Notes: generated by a model not told the origin, from the sequence alone. 64,000 bases of DNA from Alkalihalobacillus deserti (GCF_020734105.1 NZ_JAJAFR010000002.1:310001-374000); one strand, 5' to 3'. Numbered from the stretch's first letter, positions 27,265-37,857 are shown. Numbers and translations: made by a program.

Positions 27265-27798
27265 ATGAGTAAGGGGAAGAAAGAGTCGTGGGAGTGGCTG
27301 AAAGCGGTCGTTATAGCACTTGTCCTTGCATTTGTTATCCGTCATTTTTTGTTTGCTCCAGTAATTGTTGATGGAGAGTCAATGATGCCAACACTTGAAC
27401 ATAATGATAGGATGATTGTCAACAAAATTAGCTATACATTCGGTGAACCGGATCGGTTTGATATTATTGTTTTTCACGCGCCGGCTGGCAAAGATTATAT
27501 TAAACGTATTATAGGCTTACCTGGTGATGAAATTGAGTATCGTGATGATGTTCTATATGTAAACGGGGAAGCTCTACCTGAGCCTTATTTAGATGAGTTA
27601 AAGCAGGCCTATAATGGAGACCTGTTAACGAGAGATTTTCAAGAAGTAACAGTCCCTGAAGGTGAATTATTCGTAATGGGTGATAACCGTGGGAGAAGCA
27701 AAGATAGTCGAGATATTGGTACGATTGATATTGATGAAGTAATTGGGAAAGCTAATGTCGTATTCTGGCCTGTCTCAAATATTCGTATTGCAAAATAG
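27265..27798 (+). CDS. lepB: Type I signal peptidase
   Basis: Membrane protease that removes signal peptides outside the membrane. One N-terminal transmembrane segment (about residues 9-31), nucleophile serine in DGESMMPTL, general-base lysine in [12 protein letters not shown], and the conserved [12 protein letters not shown] box. 177 residues, a Sip-type enzyme. The ATG at 27265 has GGAGGG eight bases upstream; an in-frame ATG at 27250 lies at that site. Confidence 0.95.
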   Translation: MSKGKKESWEWLKAVVIALVLAFVIRHFLFAPVIVDGESMMPTLEHNDRMIVNKISYTFGEPDRFDIIVFHAPAGKDYIKRIIGLPGDEIEYRDDVLYVNGEALPEPYLDELKQAYNGDLLTRDFQEVTVPEGELFVMGDNRGRSKDSRDIGTIDIDEVIGKANVVFWPVSNIRIAK

Positions 27799-27812
27799 GA
27801 AGGTGGAAGGTT

Positions 27813-28661
27813 TTGACAATTCAATGGTTTCCTGGCCATATGGCGAAGGCGCGACGAGAAGTCACAGAAAAGCTCAAGTTTATTGATGTTGTAATTGAAC
27901 TTCTTGATGCGCGAATCCCGCTAGCCTCACGTAATCCAATGATAGATGAATTAGTCTCGCATAAGCCTAGATTAATTCTACTTAATAAAGCTGATTTAGC
28001 TGATCCAACTGTAACAGCTAGTTGGAAATCATATTTTGAAGCTAAGGGGGCAACTGTGCTCTCTATTAATGCCCAAAACGGCAAAGGAACAGAAAAAATT
28101 CCAAATGCTTGTAAGCAATTAGCAAAACCAATAATTGAAAAAATGGTTTCTAGAGGAATGAAGCCAAGAGCCATTCGTGCAATGATTTTAGGAATTCCTA
28201 ATGTTGGTAAGTCAACATTGATTAATCGGTTAGCATCAAAACGTACAGCTCAGGTTGGAGATCGTCCAGGTGTAACAAAAAGACAACAATGGATTAAAGT
28301 AGGAACTGAATTAGAACTCCTTGATACTCCTGGAATCTTGTGGCCGAAGTTTGAGGATCAAATTATTGGGTATCGATTAGCTGCTACTGGTGCCATTAAA
28401 GATGAACTTCTTGATTTTCAAGATATTGCATTATTTTTATTGAATTATTTGAAAGACTTCTACCCAAGTCTGATTCAAGAACGATATAAGTTAGAAAGTG
28501 TTCCTGAAGATGGACTTGCCCTTTTTGATGAAATTGGTAAGAAGCGTGGTTGTCTTCTTGGTGGCGGCTATGTGGATTATGATAAAGCTGCAGAAATTAT
28601 TTTACGAGAGATGCGATCAGGTATGCTTGGACGAATATCATTAGAACGCCCAAATGAATAA
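27813..28661 (+). CDS. rbgA: Ribosome biogenesis GTPase RbgA (YlqF)
   Basis: GTPase for late 50S assembly. Circularly permuted: NKADL (G4) precedes the P-loop [14 protein letters not shown] and [10 protein letters not shown] (G3). The N-terminal [12 protein letters not shown] is characteristic. 282 residues. Start is TTG at 27813 after GGAAGGTGGAAGG, the same start codon type used in related species. Confidence 0.96.
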   Translation: MTIQWFPGHMAKARREVTEKLKFIDVVIELLDARIPLASRNPMIDELVSHKPRLILLNKADLADPTVTASWKSYFEAKGATVLSINAQNGKGTEKIPNACKQLAKPIIEKMVSRGMKPRAIRAMILGIPNVGKSTLINRLASKRTAQVGDRPGVTKRQQWIKVGTELELLDTPGILWPKFEDQIIGYRLAATGAIKDELLDFQDIALFLLNYLKDFYPSLIQERYKLESVPEDGLALFDEIGKKRGCLLGGGYVDYDKAAEIILREMRSGMLGRISLERPNE

Positions 28662-28662
28662 G

Positions 28663-28701
28663 CCGGTGAAAGAGCCCGTGGGCTTTTCAGCGGTTTTTTT
28701 C
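28663..28701 (+). terminator. Terminator after rbgA
   Basis: Imperfect stem, TGAAAGAGCCC opposite GGGCTTTTCA with outer CCG/CGG pairs, followed by TTTTTTTC. Confidence 0.75.
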
Positions 28702-28885
28702 TTTGTTAATGGTATAAACGACCTTTTAACACGTGGTCGGTTCAATGACAATCAAGAGTAAAAAGACTTACCCAGTCATATTTACTACTTGTAGCATTAA
28801 ATGGCGCTTGCCATAGCATCTCATTTTTAAAAATTACTGCTTATACAAGCAGAAAAATAGCCGATATACTTAAGGAGATGATTTT

Positions 28886-29653
28886 ATGAGCCTCTCGATC
28901 AAAGAATTAGAAGAAAAAATTTTACATACGAAAGAATTAGATGAAACTTTATTTGTTTCGTTGCAAAGTGATAAAAGAATAGGCGTTCAAAAACTGTTGA
29001 AGCGTTATGAAGCTATTCAGTTAAAAATCAATACATTAAAAGAGATGCATGAAGAAATGACACAATATGAAATAGACATAAGACATCAAGGGTATACATG
29101 TATAGCTGGAATTGATGAAGTTGGAAGAGGTCCACTTGCAGGTCCTGTCGTCGCTGCGGCCGTTATTTTACCTGAAAACTTTAAATTATTGGGTTTAACG
29201 GATTCAAAGAAGCTTTCAAAAGAAAAAAGAGAAGTTTTCGCTGAGGTTATTAAGGAGCAAGCGGTTGCCTTTTCAATTCAAATGGTCCATGCTGTGGAGA
29301 TTGATGAAATAAACATTTATGAATCTACTAAACTAGCAATGAAAAGGGCCGTTCAAGAACTTGACGTTGCAGCTGACCATTTACTGATTGATGCAATGAG
29401 TCTAGACTTACCATTACCACAAACCTCGCTTATTAAAGGTGACCAAAAAAGTCTGACGATTGCTGCTAGTTCAGTATTGGCTAAAGTGGCTAGAGATCAA
29501 TATATGGCAGATAGGGATCAAGAGTTCCCTGGTTATGGTTTTAAGCAACACGTCGGATATGGTACTAAAGAGCATTTGGAGGCCGTCGCTAAATTAGGTA
29601 TTACGAAAGAACATCGTAAAAGTTTCCGTCCAATTAAAGATTTGAATAAGTAG
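28886..29653 (+). CDS. rnhB: Ribonuclease HII
   Basis: Cuts RNA embedded in DNA and RNA-DNA hybrids. 255 residues with an N-terminal helical extension of about 70 residues, then catalytic GIDEVGRGPLAGPVVAAAV, LTDSKKLS and LIDAM supplying the acidic residues. AAGGAGATG precedes the ATG. The 224 bases before it hold the rbgA terminator and nothing else I can name. Confidence 0.96.
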   Translation: MSLSIKELEEKILHTKELDETLFVSLQSDKRIGVQKLLKRYEAIQLKINTLKEMHEEMTQYEIDIRHQGYTCIAGIDEVGRGPLAGPVVAAAVILPENFKLLGLTDSKKLSKEKREVFAEVIKEQAVAFSIQMVHAVEIDEINIYESTKLAMKRAVQELDVAADHLLIDAMSLDLPLPQTSLIKGDQKSLTIAASSVLAKVARDQYMADRDQEFPGYGFKQHVGYGTKEHLEAVAKLGITKEHRKSFRPIKDLNK

Positions 29654-29663
29654 GGGGGAGTCC

Positions 29664-31355
29664 ATGATTCACGTACAAAATCAATCGACATCTGTTCATT
29701 CTGTAAAGCAAGCGAGGACTCTTTCATTATCAGCTGGACAGTTATTCCAAGGGAGAATCACAAAAATATTTCCGAATAATGTTGCAGCATTATCAGCAAC
29801 TGGAATGCAGTTAACGGCTCGTTTAGAAGCGGCGCTTACAGTAGGGCAGCGCTATTGGTTTGAAGTGAAGGATGCAACTGGACTCCCACGTCTAAAAGTT
29901 CTAGATGACAACAATATGAGACGTGAAGGTGCTTCTGCTAATACGGCAACCGAAAAATTGCTACAGCAACTAGGGTTGTCTCCTTCTAAAGCTATGGAGA
30001 GCTTTGTCAGTCAGCTGACGGCTCTTAAAACACCATTTTCAAAAGAGGCATTACTCAATGGATTTCAAGTGCTTACAGAGCTAAATCAATTAAATGAGGA
30101 AGGCTATCAGTCTATTGCAAAAATGTCGCAAAAGCAATTGCCAATTACTAAAGAGTCGTTCTTGGCTTACCAATCGATGGCAAATCAACCATCCTTAACA
30201 ATGCAGTTGATTCAACTCGAAACCTCATTAGAGAATGTTCATTTAGGAACAGCCCAAGATGTAAAAGAACTGATTGGAACAATGCTGAAACCTGGCTTTT
30301 TTCAAACTGCCAACTCACCGATTGCCCAGTTACTCTCTCTTGTAATGAATAACGAGCCTGGTGCCATGCAGCTTTTAGTTCGATTGGGGATTATCCAAGG
30401 GGGAACTTCTACTCAACAATTACACGAGCATATGAGACAAGCCTTATTAAACCAAGGCAATCAACAAGTAGTTGACCGACTATGGCCAGGATTCTCTAAT
30501 AACGGAACTCTAGAAATGCAGTCTCTGGTGGCCAAACTCCAAATACCTGCGGGGAAAGAAGGAATGCATAAGTTAGATCAGCTCCTAACCTTACTTAAAA
30601 CTCCTGCGTCAGCTGAAGAAGTACAAACTAAATGGCTTCAATTACCAACTAATACTTTAGGAAAAGAAGAAAGGGCTATCCTACAGCAGGTTTTAGAGTC
30701 AGCGACTAGTTTTTCCAGCAGTGAAAAAACGGCAGGGTCACACCTAAAATCAATTTTATCAATGCTAGGACTACAATATGAACATGATGTTACACGTTTT
30801 CTGCAAGGGGATGGCGAACGTGAATCAATTCATTCTGAACGGTTAAAAGGATTGCTTTTGTCGCTACAACAACAAGATTTGCCTCAGACTATTAAAGATC
30901 AGGTCAATCAAACTTTACTTCGTATAACAGGACAACAGCTGCTTTTACAGGAACAAACTGGACCTTTTCATCACATGCTCTTTCAGTTACCTATTGCTTT
31001 AGGTTCATATCAAACAGAGCTAACGATGCAATGGCAAGGAAAAAAGAATGAGGAAGGAGAGCTTGATCCTACATTTTGTCGTGTTCTGTTTTACCTAACC
31101 TTGGAGCGTTTACAAGAAACTGTTATCGATTTACAAATTCAAAACCGAGTTGTTACTGTAACGGTTTACAACGAGGAAGATAAACCACATGCTTTAATTG
31201 ACCTGCTTTCACCTTCTTTGAAGCGAGCTCTTGCTAAGCAGGATTATCAGCTATCATCAATTATTTGGAAAAAAATTAGTGAACAACAAGAAAAAAGGCC
31301 TGCTTCAGTCTATCAACCAAGAAACAGTTATCAAGGAGTAGACATAAGAATATGA
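29664..31355 (+). CDS. ylqG: YlqG, FliK-like protein outside the flagellar operon
   Basis: 563-residue, Gln/Leu-rich protein with no signal peptide. N-terminal part has an OB-like segment GQLFQGRITKIFPNNVAAL. The C-terminal third (about 430-530) resembles the flagellar hook-length control domain, with a beta-rich VIDLQIQNRVVTVTVYNEED followed by a helix LLSPSLKRALAKQ. It overlaps ylqH by four bases. Function is unknown; the pairing with a FlhB-tail protein suggests a role around type III export switching, which is inference. Confidence 0.78.
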   Translation: MIHVQNQSTSVHSVKQARTLSLSAGQLFQGRITKIFPNNVAALSATGMQLTARLEAALTVGQRYWFEVKDATGLPRLKVLDDNNMRREGASANTATEKLLQQLGLSPSKAMESFVSQLTALKTPFSKEALLNGFQVLTELNQLNEEGYQSIAKMSQKQLPITKESFLAYQSMANQPSLTMQLIQLETSLENVHLGTAQDVKELIGTMLKPGFFQTANSPIAQLLSLVMNNEPGAMQLLVRLGIIQGGTSTQQLHEHMRQALLNQGNQQVVDRLWPGFSNNGTLEMQSLVAKLQIPAGKEGMHKLDQLLTLLKTPASAEEVQTKWLQLPTNTLGKEERAILQQVLESATSFSSSEKTAGSHLKSILSMLGLQYEHDVTRFLQGDGERESIHSERLKGLLLSLQQQDLPQTIKDQVNQTLLRITGQQLLLQEQTGPFHHMLFQLPIALGSYQTELTMQWQGKKNEEGELDPTFCRVLFYLTLERLQETVIDLQIQNRVVTVTVYNEEDKPHALIDLLSPSLKRALAKQDYQLSSIIWKKISEQQEKRPASVYQPRNSYQGVDIRI

Positions 31356-31624
31356 AAACAAATCTAGATAGCAAAAAGGCAATTGCACTTCGTTATCAGG
31401 CCGATAAAGACGAGTCACCTAAAGTGATTGGAAAAGGTCAAGGAATAATGGCAGACGAAATCATCTCATTGGCTAAGGAGCATCATATTCCTATTCAAGA
31501 AGATCCTTCGCTAATTCAAATGCTTAGTCAGCTCGAAGTAAATCAATCCATTCCACCAGAGTTATATGAAGTAGTAGCAGAAGTTTTTGCTTTTATATAT
31601 CGGATTGACCAAAAGGCTAAGTAA
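31352..31624 (+). CDS. ylqH: YlqH, stand-alone FlhB cytoplasmic-tail homologue
   Basis: 90-residue protein matching the part of FlhB downstream of its NPTH autocleavage site. ALRYQADKDESPKVIGKGQG corresponds to FlhB ALRYDEEKADAPFVVAKGVD at 60230 in this window, and both end with PPELYEVVAEV-like and YRI/YRL segments. It lacks NPTH and all membrane helices, so it resembles FlhX-type proteins. Overlaps ylqG by four bases. Substrate-switch role is inference. Confidence 0.85.
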   Translation: MKTNLDSKKAIALRYQADKDESPKVIGKGQGIMADEIISLAKEHHIPIQEDPSLIQMLSQLEVNQSIPPELYEVVAEVFAFIYRIDQKAK

Positions 31625-31674
31625 AAAAGGATTGTGTTAAATCAGGCACATACTTAATTATGGGAGTCTGTTTT

Positions 31675-31738
31675 AAGGGGAGGACGAAAAGTGGTTATTA
31701 ACTTTTTCATTCTCCTTTTTAGTTTTTATTTTTTTGGA
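31675..31738 (+). terminator. Terminator after ylqH
   Basis: A 17-bp stem with one mismatch and several G-U pairs (31675-31691 with about 31703-31719) is followed by two T-runs up to 31735. Confidence 0.65.
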
Positions 31739-31790
31739 CAAACTTAATAATGCAGGCCATGTAATCCAGACGATATGGGAGGAATGAAAG

Positions 31791-31949
31791 ATGCATAATA
31801 GAAAAGTTAATCAAGAAAATGAAGAGTATGCTCATGAATTAGGTATTCATCATTCCGTACAAGAATCCGATGCGAAGATCGATTTGGCTAAATTTCTTTT
31901 GGGACAAAAAGGTAAGAAAAATGAGAAAGAAGAAAAACCTAAGGAATAA
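31791..31949 (+). CDS. Hypothetical 52-residue protein
   Basis: Not recognised. A 52-codon frame with GGGAGGA six bases before the ATG. The product starts MHNRKVNQENEEYAHELGI, has HHSVQESDAKIDLAKFLLG in the middle, and ends in a lysine/glutamate-rich tail (GKKNEKEEKPKE). No signal peptide or membrane helix. It stands alone between the ylqH terminator and a stem at 32069. The binding site and charged, soluble composition support a real gene. Confidence 0.6.
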   Translation: MHNRKVNQENEEYAHELGIHHSVQESDAKIDLAKFLLGQKGKKNEKEEKPKE

Positions 31950-32068
31950 GTTGTGGTCGAATTAGTTAGTGGATGAAAAACGTGAGTAATTTTGATAAAG
32001 ATGAAAAGTCAAATGAATAATTCTTGTATTCGTTGCAAATGTCGAACTTTATTATTTATTTGAAAGAT

Positions 32069-32097
32069 GGAGGGAATTTTCCCTCCCTATTTTGTGA
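32069..32097 (+). terminator. Short GC-rich terminator-like hairpin before sucC
   Basis: GGAGGGA pairs with TCCCTCC around ATTT, followed by CTATTTTG. It could end the small gene at 31791. The remaining 95 bases to sucC show no clear promoter. Confidence 0.55.
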
Positions 32098-32192
32098 AAA
32101 CAATGTTAGAATAAAGAAGGATTCAGCCATTCATGATTAAATGGACTGGATGGTCTGAAATTACAAGCAATTGATAGGAGGCTGGAGAGAGA

Positions 32193-33353
32193 ATGAATAT
32201 CCACGAGTATCAAGGAAAAGAGCTCCTTCGTAAATATGGTGTTGCTGTTCCTAACGGGAAAGTAGCGTTCTCAGTTGACGAAGCAGTAGAAGCAGCAAAA
32301 GAATTAGGTTCTAGTGTAAGTGTAGTAAAGGCACAAATCCATGCAGGTGGCCGCGGAAAAGCTGGCGGTGTTAAAGTTGCCAAAGGTTTGGATGAAGTTC
32401 GTACATATGCAAATGAGATACTTGGTAAAACATTAGTAACTCATCAAACAGGCCCAGAAGGTAAAGAGGTAAAGCGCTTACTTGTTGAAGAAGGCTGCGA
32501 CATTAAAAGTGAGTATTACATTGGTTTAGTAATGGATCGTGATACTTCAAGAGTTGTCATGATGGCTTCTGAAGAAGGCGGTACTGAAATTGAAGAAGTT
32601 GCTGAAGCAACTCCTGAAAAGATTTTTAAAGAAGTCATTGATCCGGCTGTTGGCCTTCAAGGCTTCCAAGCACGTCGTCTTGCTTTCAACATTAACATTC
32701 CAAAAGAATTAGTTGGACAAGCTGTTAAATTCATGATGGGACTTTATAAAGTTTTCGCGGAGAAGGATTGTTCAATTGCGGAAATTAACCCACTTGTTAC
32801 TACAGGTGATGGCAAGGTAATGGCACTAGATGCAAAATTTAATTTTGATTCTAATGCCCTTTATCGTCAAAAAGATATTCTTGCCTATCGTGACCTTGAA
32901 GAAGAAGATGCAAAAGAAATTGAAGCATCTAAATATGACCTAAGCTATATTTCATTAGATGGTAATATCGGATGTATGGTTAATGGTGCCGGTCTTGCAA
33001 TGGCAACAATGGATATCATTAAACATTACAGTGGCGATCCGGCTAACTTCCTTGACGTTGGTGGCGGTGCGACGGCTGAAAAAGTTACAGAAGCATTTAA
33101 AATTATTCTTTCTGATGAAAACGTTAAAGGAATTTTCGTTAACATCTTTGGTGGTATTATGAAATGTGACATCATTGCTGAAGGTGTAATTCAAGCTACA
33201 AAACAAGTTGGTCTTGAAATCCCACTTGTTGTTCGACTAGAAGGTACAAATGTCGATCTTGGAAAGCAAATCCTTAAAGATTCTGGATTAAATATTACAG
33301 CTGCTGATTCAATGGCTGACGGCGCACAAAAAATCGTTTCATTAGTGAAATAG
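32193..33353 (+). CDS. sucC: Succinyl-CoA synthetase beta subunit (ADP-forming)
   Basis: Citric acid cycle enzyme making succinate and ATP. ATP-grasp domain with [18 protein letters not shown] near residue 44, AEINPLV near residue 195, and a C-terminal CoA-ligase domain with [15 protein letters not shown]. 386 residues. ATAGGAGG precedes the ATG. Forms an operon with sucD. Confidence 0.97.
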   Translation: MNIHEYQGKELLRKYGVAVPNGKVAFSVDEAVEAAKELGSSVSVVKAQIHAGGRGKAGGVKVAKGLDEVRTYANEILGKTLVTHQTGPEGKEVKRLLVEEGCDIKSEYYIGLVMDRDTSRVVMMASEEGGTEIEEVAEATPEKIFKEVIDPAVGLQGFQARRLAFNINIPKELVGQAVKFMMGLYKVFAEKDCSIAEINPLVTTGDGKVMALDAKFNFDSNALYRQKDILAYRDLEEEDAKEIEASKYDLSYISLDGNIGCMVNGAGLAMATMDIIKHYSGDPANFLDVGGGATAEKVTEAFKIILSDENVKGIFVNIFGGIMKCDIIAEGVIQATKQVGLEIPLVVRLEGTNVDLGKQILKDSGLNITAADSMADGAQKIVSLVK

Positions 33354-33371
33354 AAAGGCGGGACGTAGAAA

Positions 33372-34286
33372 ATGAGTATCCTAATTAACAAAGATACAAA
33401 AGTAATTGTTCAAGGTATTACAGGAGCTACTGGTTTGTTCCATACGAAGCAAGCGGTTGAATATGGTACGAAAATCGTTGGTGGTGTAACACCTGGTAAA
33501 GGTGGTACAGAGGTTGAAGGAATTCCGGTATTTGATACAGTAGAACAAGCAGTAAAAGCAACAGGAGCTAATGCTTCCGTTATTTACGTACCACCTGCAT
33601 TTGCTGCAGATGCGATTATGGAAGCAACTGATGCTGAACTTGATTTAGCTATTTGTATTACAGAAGGAATTCCTGTAATGGATATGGTTAATGTTAAGCG
33701 TTATATGGAAGGAAAGAAAACTCGCTTAATCGGACCAAACTGCCCAGGAGTAATTACGCCTGAAGAGTGTAAAATTGGTATTATGCCAGGATACATTCAT
33801 AAAAAAGGTCATGTAGGTGTTGTATCACGTTCTGGTACCCTTACGTATGAGGCCGTTCATCAATTATCAACTAATGGTATAGGACAGTCATCTGCTGTAG
33901 GTATTGGTGGAGACCCAGTTAACGGCACAGACTTCATTGACGTATTAAACCTATTCAATGAAGATCCAGATACGTATGCTGTTATCATGATTGGTGAAAT
34001 TGGTGGTACAGCGGAAGAAGAAGCTGCTGAATGGGTAAAAGCGAATATGACTAAACCTGTTGTCGGCTTCATTGGTGGTAAAACAGCGCCTCCAGGAAAG
34101 CGCATGGGCCATGCTGGTGCGATTATTTCTGGTGGTAAGGGTACAGCAACTGAAAAGGTTAAAACTCTTGAAAGTTGCGGAATCAAAGTAGCAGAAACAC
34201 CTTCTGTTATGGGTGAGGTTCTTATCGCTGCTTTAAAAGAGAACGATTTACTTGAAAAATGTATAACACACAAAGTAACAAACTAA
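33372..34286 (+). CDS. sucD: Succinyl-CoA synthetase alpha subunit
   Basis: Carries the phosphorylated histidine and binds Co[16 protein letters not shown] at the N-terminus, [15 protein letters not shown], and the active-site histidine in [11 protein letters not shown] near residue 245. 304 residues. Eighteen bases after sucC, with AAAGGCGGG as binding site. Confidence 0.97.
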   Translation: MSILINKDTKVIVQGITGATGLFHTKQAVEYGTKIVGGVTPGKGGTEVEGIPVFDTVEQAVKATGANASVIYVPPAFAADAIMEATDAELDLAICITEGIPVMDMVNVKRYMEGKKTRLIGPNCPGVITPEECKIGIMPGYIHKKGHVGVVSRSGTLTYEAVHQLSTNGIGQSSAVGIGGDPVNGTDFIDVLNLFNEDPDTYAVIMIGEIGGTAEEEAAEWVKANMTKPVVGFIGGKTAPPGKRMGHAGAIISGGKGTATEKVKTLESCGIKVAETPSVMGEVLIAALKENDLLEKCITHKVTN

Positions 34287-34302
34287 CGATTGATTTCCTA
34301 TT

Positions 34303-34332
34303 GAAAGTCCTCGAATTTGAGGGCTTTCTTTG
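34303..34332 (+). terminator. Terminator after sucCD
   Basis: GAAAGTCCTC with GAGGGCTTTC (one G-U), 6-base loop, then a short TTTG. Confidence 0.6.
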
Positions 34333-34357
34333 TAATGAAAAAGAAAGGGGAGTTCTA

Positions 34358-35233
34358 ATGTATGACTTTAGACAACGTTTAATCCATCTTCATAGTTGCC
34401 GAGAGCTTAGTAGAAACGCATTATGTAAGATTTTAAACTTAGATAATGAATTAAAATCAATCTATGACTACTCGATTAATCAATGGAAGGTGTTGTTACA
34501 ACTCTCACCACAAACTGCAGAATCCCTCTTTAAGCATCTCCACTCATACACACCACCACAACTATTAAACTACTTTCAAAAAAAGAACATTCACATTATT
34601 ACTATAGAAGATAAGGACTATCCTCATTTGTTAAAGCAAATTTTTGATCCTCCTTTTGTCTTATATGGGATGGGTAGAATAGAAATACTATTAGAGGAAA
34701 GAAGATTAGCTGTTATTGGCACCCGAATACCAAGTAAAGTGGGTGTGGCAACAGTAACTGAATTAATTCCTCCTATCGCTGAAAAAGGTTGGACAATTGT
34801 AAGCGGATTGGCGAGAGGAATTGATTCATTAGCTCATTGGAACACAATTAACACGTCGGGTCATACAATTGCTGTATTAGGTTCAGGGTTTAATTATATT
34901 TATCCGAAAGAAAATATCGGACTATTTTTAAAATTGTCACAAAATAATTTACTCCTTACAGAATATCCTCCACATACTCCTCCAAAAAAGTGGCATTTTC
35001 CAGCTCGTAATCGAATTATTAGCGGTTTATCTCAAGCTGTGCTTGTCATAGAAGCAAAGGAAAAAAGTGGGTCTTTGATTACAGCAGACCAAGCATTAGA
35101 GCAAGGTAGAGATGTGTTTGCTGTACCAGGATCTATTTTTTCAAAGCAATCGAAGGGAACCAATTATCTAATCCAACAAGGAGCAAAATTAATTACACAA
35201 GCAGAAGATATTTTGCTAGAGTTAAATGATTAA
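34358..35233 (+). CDS. dprA: DNA-processing protein DprA
   Basis: Protects incoming single-stranded DNA and loads RecA in transformation. N-terminal helical domain, then the Rossmann-like domain with VSGLARGIDSLAHW, GSGFNYIYPKEN, FPARNRIISGL and SGSLITADQALEQGRDVFAV. The ATG at 34358 follows AAAGGGGAG; the frame runs back into sucD without a binding site. 291 residues, lacking the C-terminal winged helix found in some species. Confidence 0.95.
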   Translation: MYDFRQRLIHLHSCRELSRNALCKILNLDNELKSIYDYSINQWKVLLQLSPQTAESLFKHLHSYTPPQLLNYFQKKNIHIITIEDKDYPHLLKQIFDPPFVLYGMGRIEILLEERRLAVIGTRIPSKVGVATVTELIPPIAEKGWTIVSGLARGIDSLAHWNTINTSGHTIAVLGSGFNYIYPKENIGLFLKLSQNNLLLTEYPPHTPPKKWHFPARNRIISGLSQAVLVIEAKEKSGSLITADQALEQGRDVFAVPGSIFSKQSKGTNYLIQQGAKLITQAEDILLELND

Positions 35234-35290
35234 TCTACAAAAAACGACATGTTTCACCCCTCTCTTCTTCCCTCATTTACCAACTGCTGT

Positions 35291-35319
35291 TTGACAAATA
35301 CCAAATGTCTGTTTAATAA
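35291..35319 (+). promoter_or_regulatory. Sigma-A promoter for topA
   Basis: TTGACA (35291-35296), 17-base spacer, TAATAA (35314-35319); leader of about 37 bases to topA. Confidence 0.65.
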
Positions 35320-35362
35320 TAGGGAAGATTTTAATTATATCTTCGAGAGAGGGAGTTGCTAT

Positions 35363-37438
35363 ATGGCCGATTATTTAGTAATCGTTGAATCTCCCGCCAA
35401 AGCAAAGACCATTGGAAAATATTTAGGGAAAAAATATATTGTTAAAGCTTCAATGGGACATGTTAGAGACTTACCAAAAAGTCAAATGGGAGTAGATGTA
35501 GAAAAAAGTTATGAGCCCAAGTACATTACAATACGTGGAAAAGGTCCCGTTTTGAAAGAGTTAAAAACAGCTGCCAAAAAAGTAAAAAGAATTTATCTCG
35601 CGGCTGACCCCGATAGAGAAGGTGAAGCAATTGCTTGGCATCTTGCTCACAGTCTTAATATCGATGAAAACTCTGATTGCAGAGTTGTTTTCAATGAAAT
35701 AACAAAGCAAGCAATTAAAGATGCATTTAAAACTCCTCGTCCTATTAATATGGACTTAGTAGATGCTCAACAAGCGAGGCGTATTCTTGATCGTTTAGTT
35801 GGTTATAACATTAGTCCTTTACTATGGAAGAAAGTGAAAAAAGGGCTAAGTGCCGGACGGGTGCAATCTGTTGCTGTTAAAATGATAATTGAACGTGAAA
35901 AAGAGATCCAAAGTTTTGTTCCTGAAGAATACTGGAGTATTCCGGCACAATTTTCTCTTGAAGAAGAGACATTTGATGCAAAGTTTTACGGGATTGAAGG
36001 TAAGAAAAAGGAGCTTTCATCAGAAGATGAGGTTAAACAGGTTCTTTCCAAATTAAAGGGCGATCAATTTGATGTTACTTCAGTTAAAAAGAAAGAACGT
36101 AAAAGAAATCCAGTTACTCCTTTCACAACTTCTTCGTTGCAACAAGAAGCTGCTCGTAAATTAAATTTCAGGGCAAAGAAGACGATGATGATTGCTCAGC
36201 AATTATATGAAGGAATTGAACTTGATAAAAAAGAAGGAGCCGTTGGTCTCATTACGTATATGCGTACAGACTCAACACGAATTTCGGAAACAGCTCAAGA
36301 CGAAGCGAAGCAATACATCGAGCAAACTTATGGGGAAGAATATACTCGTAAGGAAAAAAGAATCGTTAAGAAAGATAAAAAAGCGCAAGATGCTCATGAA
36401 GCGATTCGTCCGACTTCTGTGTTTAAAGATCCTAAAATGGTAAAAGGCTTTTTATCCCGTGACCAGTTAAGGTTGTACAAGTTAATTTGGGAGCGTATGG
36501 TTGCAAGCGAGATGGCTCCAGCCATTATGGATACGATGACGGTGGATATTGAACAAAATGGTGTTCAATTTAGAGCGACGGGCTCAAAAGTGAAATTTGC
36601 AGGTTTTATGAAAGTATATATTGAAGGTAATGATGACGGAAAGAAAGAAGAAGATCGCTTATTACCTAATTTAGAAGAAGGTCAAAAGGTTAGTAAGGTT
36701 GAAATTGAACCAAATCAACATTTTACTCAGCCACCACCAAGATATTCGGAAGCTCGACTTGTAAAGACGATGGAGGAGCTGGGCATAGGTAGACCTTCAA
36801 CTTATGCACCAACATTAGATACGATTCAACGCCGTGGTTATGTGGCATTAGAGGATAAACGGTTTATCCCAACTGAACTAGGTTCAATCGTGTTAGAATT
36901 AATTGTTGAATTTTTCCCGGAAATTCTTGATGTGGAATTCACGGCCAAAATGGAAGATGACTTAGATTCTATTGAAGAAGGTCAACAAGAATGGATTCGA
37001 ATAATAGATGGCTTTTATAGAGGTTTTGAAAAGCGATTAGCTGTTGCTGAGGAAGAAATGAAGGAAGTTGAAATTAAAGATGAGCCTGCTGGTGAAGATT
37101 GCGAGAAGTGTGACCATGAGATGGTTTATAAAATGGGTCGTTATGGTAAATTCATGGCCTGCTCTAATTTTCCGGAGTGTCGAAATACAAAAGCTATCGT
37201 AAAAGACATAGGTGTAAAATGTCCGTCTTGTAAAGAAGGAAATGTCGTAGAACGAAAAAGTAAAAAACGCCGAATTTTCTACGGCTGTGACCGCTACCCT
37301 GAATGTGAATTCTTATCATGGGACAAACCAATAGCAAGACCTTGCCCCAAATGTAACAGCATGTTAGTTGAAAAGAAAACGAAAAAAGGTGTACATGTAG
37401 AATGTTCATCATGCGACTATAAGGAAGAATCTAACTGA
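35363..37438 (+). CDS. topA: DNA topoisomerase I
   Basis: Type IA enzyme that relaxes negative supercoils. Toprim domain with [15 protein letters not shown] and [15 protein letters not shown]; nucleophile tyrosine in [14 protein letters not shown]; three C-terminal Cys4 zinc ribbons starting [18 protein letters not shown] and CPKCNSMLV. The ATG at 35363 is the family start after GAGAGGGAG; the frame extends to 35249 across the promoter. 691 residues. Repeat copy C begins one base after the stop. Confidence 0.97.
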   Translation: MADYLVIVESPAKAKTIGKYLGKKYIVKASMGHVRDLPKSQMGVDVEKSYEPKYITIRGKGPVLKELKTAAKKVKRIYLAADPDREGEAIAWHLAHSLNIDENSDCRVVFNEITKQAIKDAFKTPRPINMDLVDAQQARRILDRLVGYNISPLLWKKVKKGLSAGRVQSVAVKMIIEREKEIQSFVPEEYWSIPAQFSLEEETFDAKFYGIEGKKKELSSEDEVKQVLSKLKGDQFDVTSVKKKERKRNPVTPFTTSSLQQEAARKLNFRAKKTMMIAQQLYEGIELDKKEGAVGLITYMRTDSTRISETAQDEAKQYIEQTYGEEYTRKEKRIVKKDKKAQDAHEAIRPTSVFKDPKMVKGFLSRDQLRLYKLIWERMVASEMAPAIMDTMTVDIEQNGVQFRATGSKVKFAGFMKVYIEGNDDGKKEEDRLLPNLEEGQKVSKVEIEPNQHFTQPPPRYSEARLVKTMEELGIGRPSTYAPTLDTIQRRGYVALEDKRFIPTELGSIVLELIVEFFPEILDVEFTAKMEDDLDSIEEGQQEWIRIIDGFYRGFEKRLAVAEEEMKEVEIKDEPAGEDCEKCDHEMVYKMGRYGKFMACSNFPECRNTKAIVKDIGVKCPSCKEGNVVERKSKKRRIFYGCDRYPECEFLSWDKPIARPCPKCNSMLVEKKTKKGVHVECSSCDYKEESN

Positions 37439-37439
37439 A

Positions 37440-37720
37440 GACTTAGTACAAAAAGGTCGCTTTTTACCTTTTTGTACTAAGTCGAAGCATGAGCGGAACC
37501 GCTGCAATGTTTTAAGCCTTGTCTGAGTGAACTTCTCAGGCAAGGCGCGCAGCGAGAGAAGCCATGCCACTCCATGGCTGAAGTAGAATCATCATTCAAA
37601 AAGGTCGCTTTTTACCTTTTTGTACAAAGTCGAAGCATGAGCGGAAGAAGGCATTGCAATCTCTTGGTATACCGATAGCTCATTATCAAAAAGGTCAGCT
37701 TTTACCTTATATATTAAATT
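37440..37720 (-). repeat. Structured intergenic repeat cluster, copy C with truncated copies
   Basis: Copy C begins with a perfect 18-bp hairpin (37440-37457 with 37466-37483; arm GACTTAGTACAAAAAGGT), then the core 37487-37567 with a 12-bp inner stem starting GCCTTGTCTGAG. A second hairpin plus core start (about 37596-37660) repeats some 45 bases of the first nearly exactly, then breaks off. A third fragment at about 37686-37708 keeps only AAAAAGGT, a short loop and TACCTT. Orientation is opposite to copies A and B. Confidence 0.78.
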
Positions 37721-37857
37721 AATGGTGAGAAATGCATCTCTTTTTGAGGCTATTTTCTGAAGAATATGTGAACAATGAACACAGACAATCTTAAATCGCG
37801 ATTAAGGCATGATACAAATATTTGTAGTTTGCTTAAGTATTATGATAATATAAAAAA
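37721..37857. other. AT-rich spacer before trmFO
   Basis: About 140 AT-rich bases without a supported coding frame, promoter or known element, between the repeat cluster and a minus-strand-type terminator. Confidence 0.4.

Noticed and set aside
28702-28885. Another copy of the structured repeat before rnhB
   Set aside because: Small hairpins occur (CGACC/GGTCG, CTGCTT/AAGCAG), but the conserved core and long hairpin arm are absent.
33860-34273. 137-codon minus-strand frame within sucD
   Set aside because: Antisense shadow of a strongly conserved gene; no binding site.
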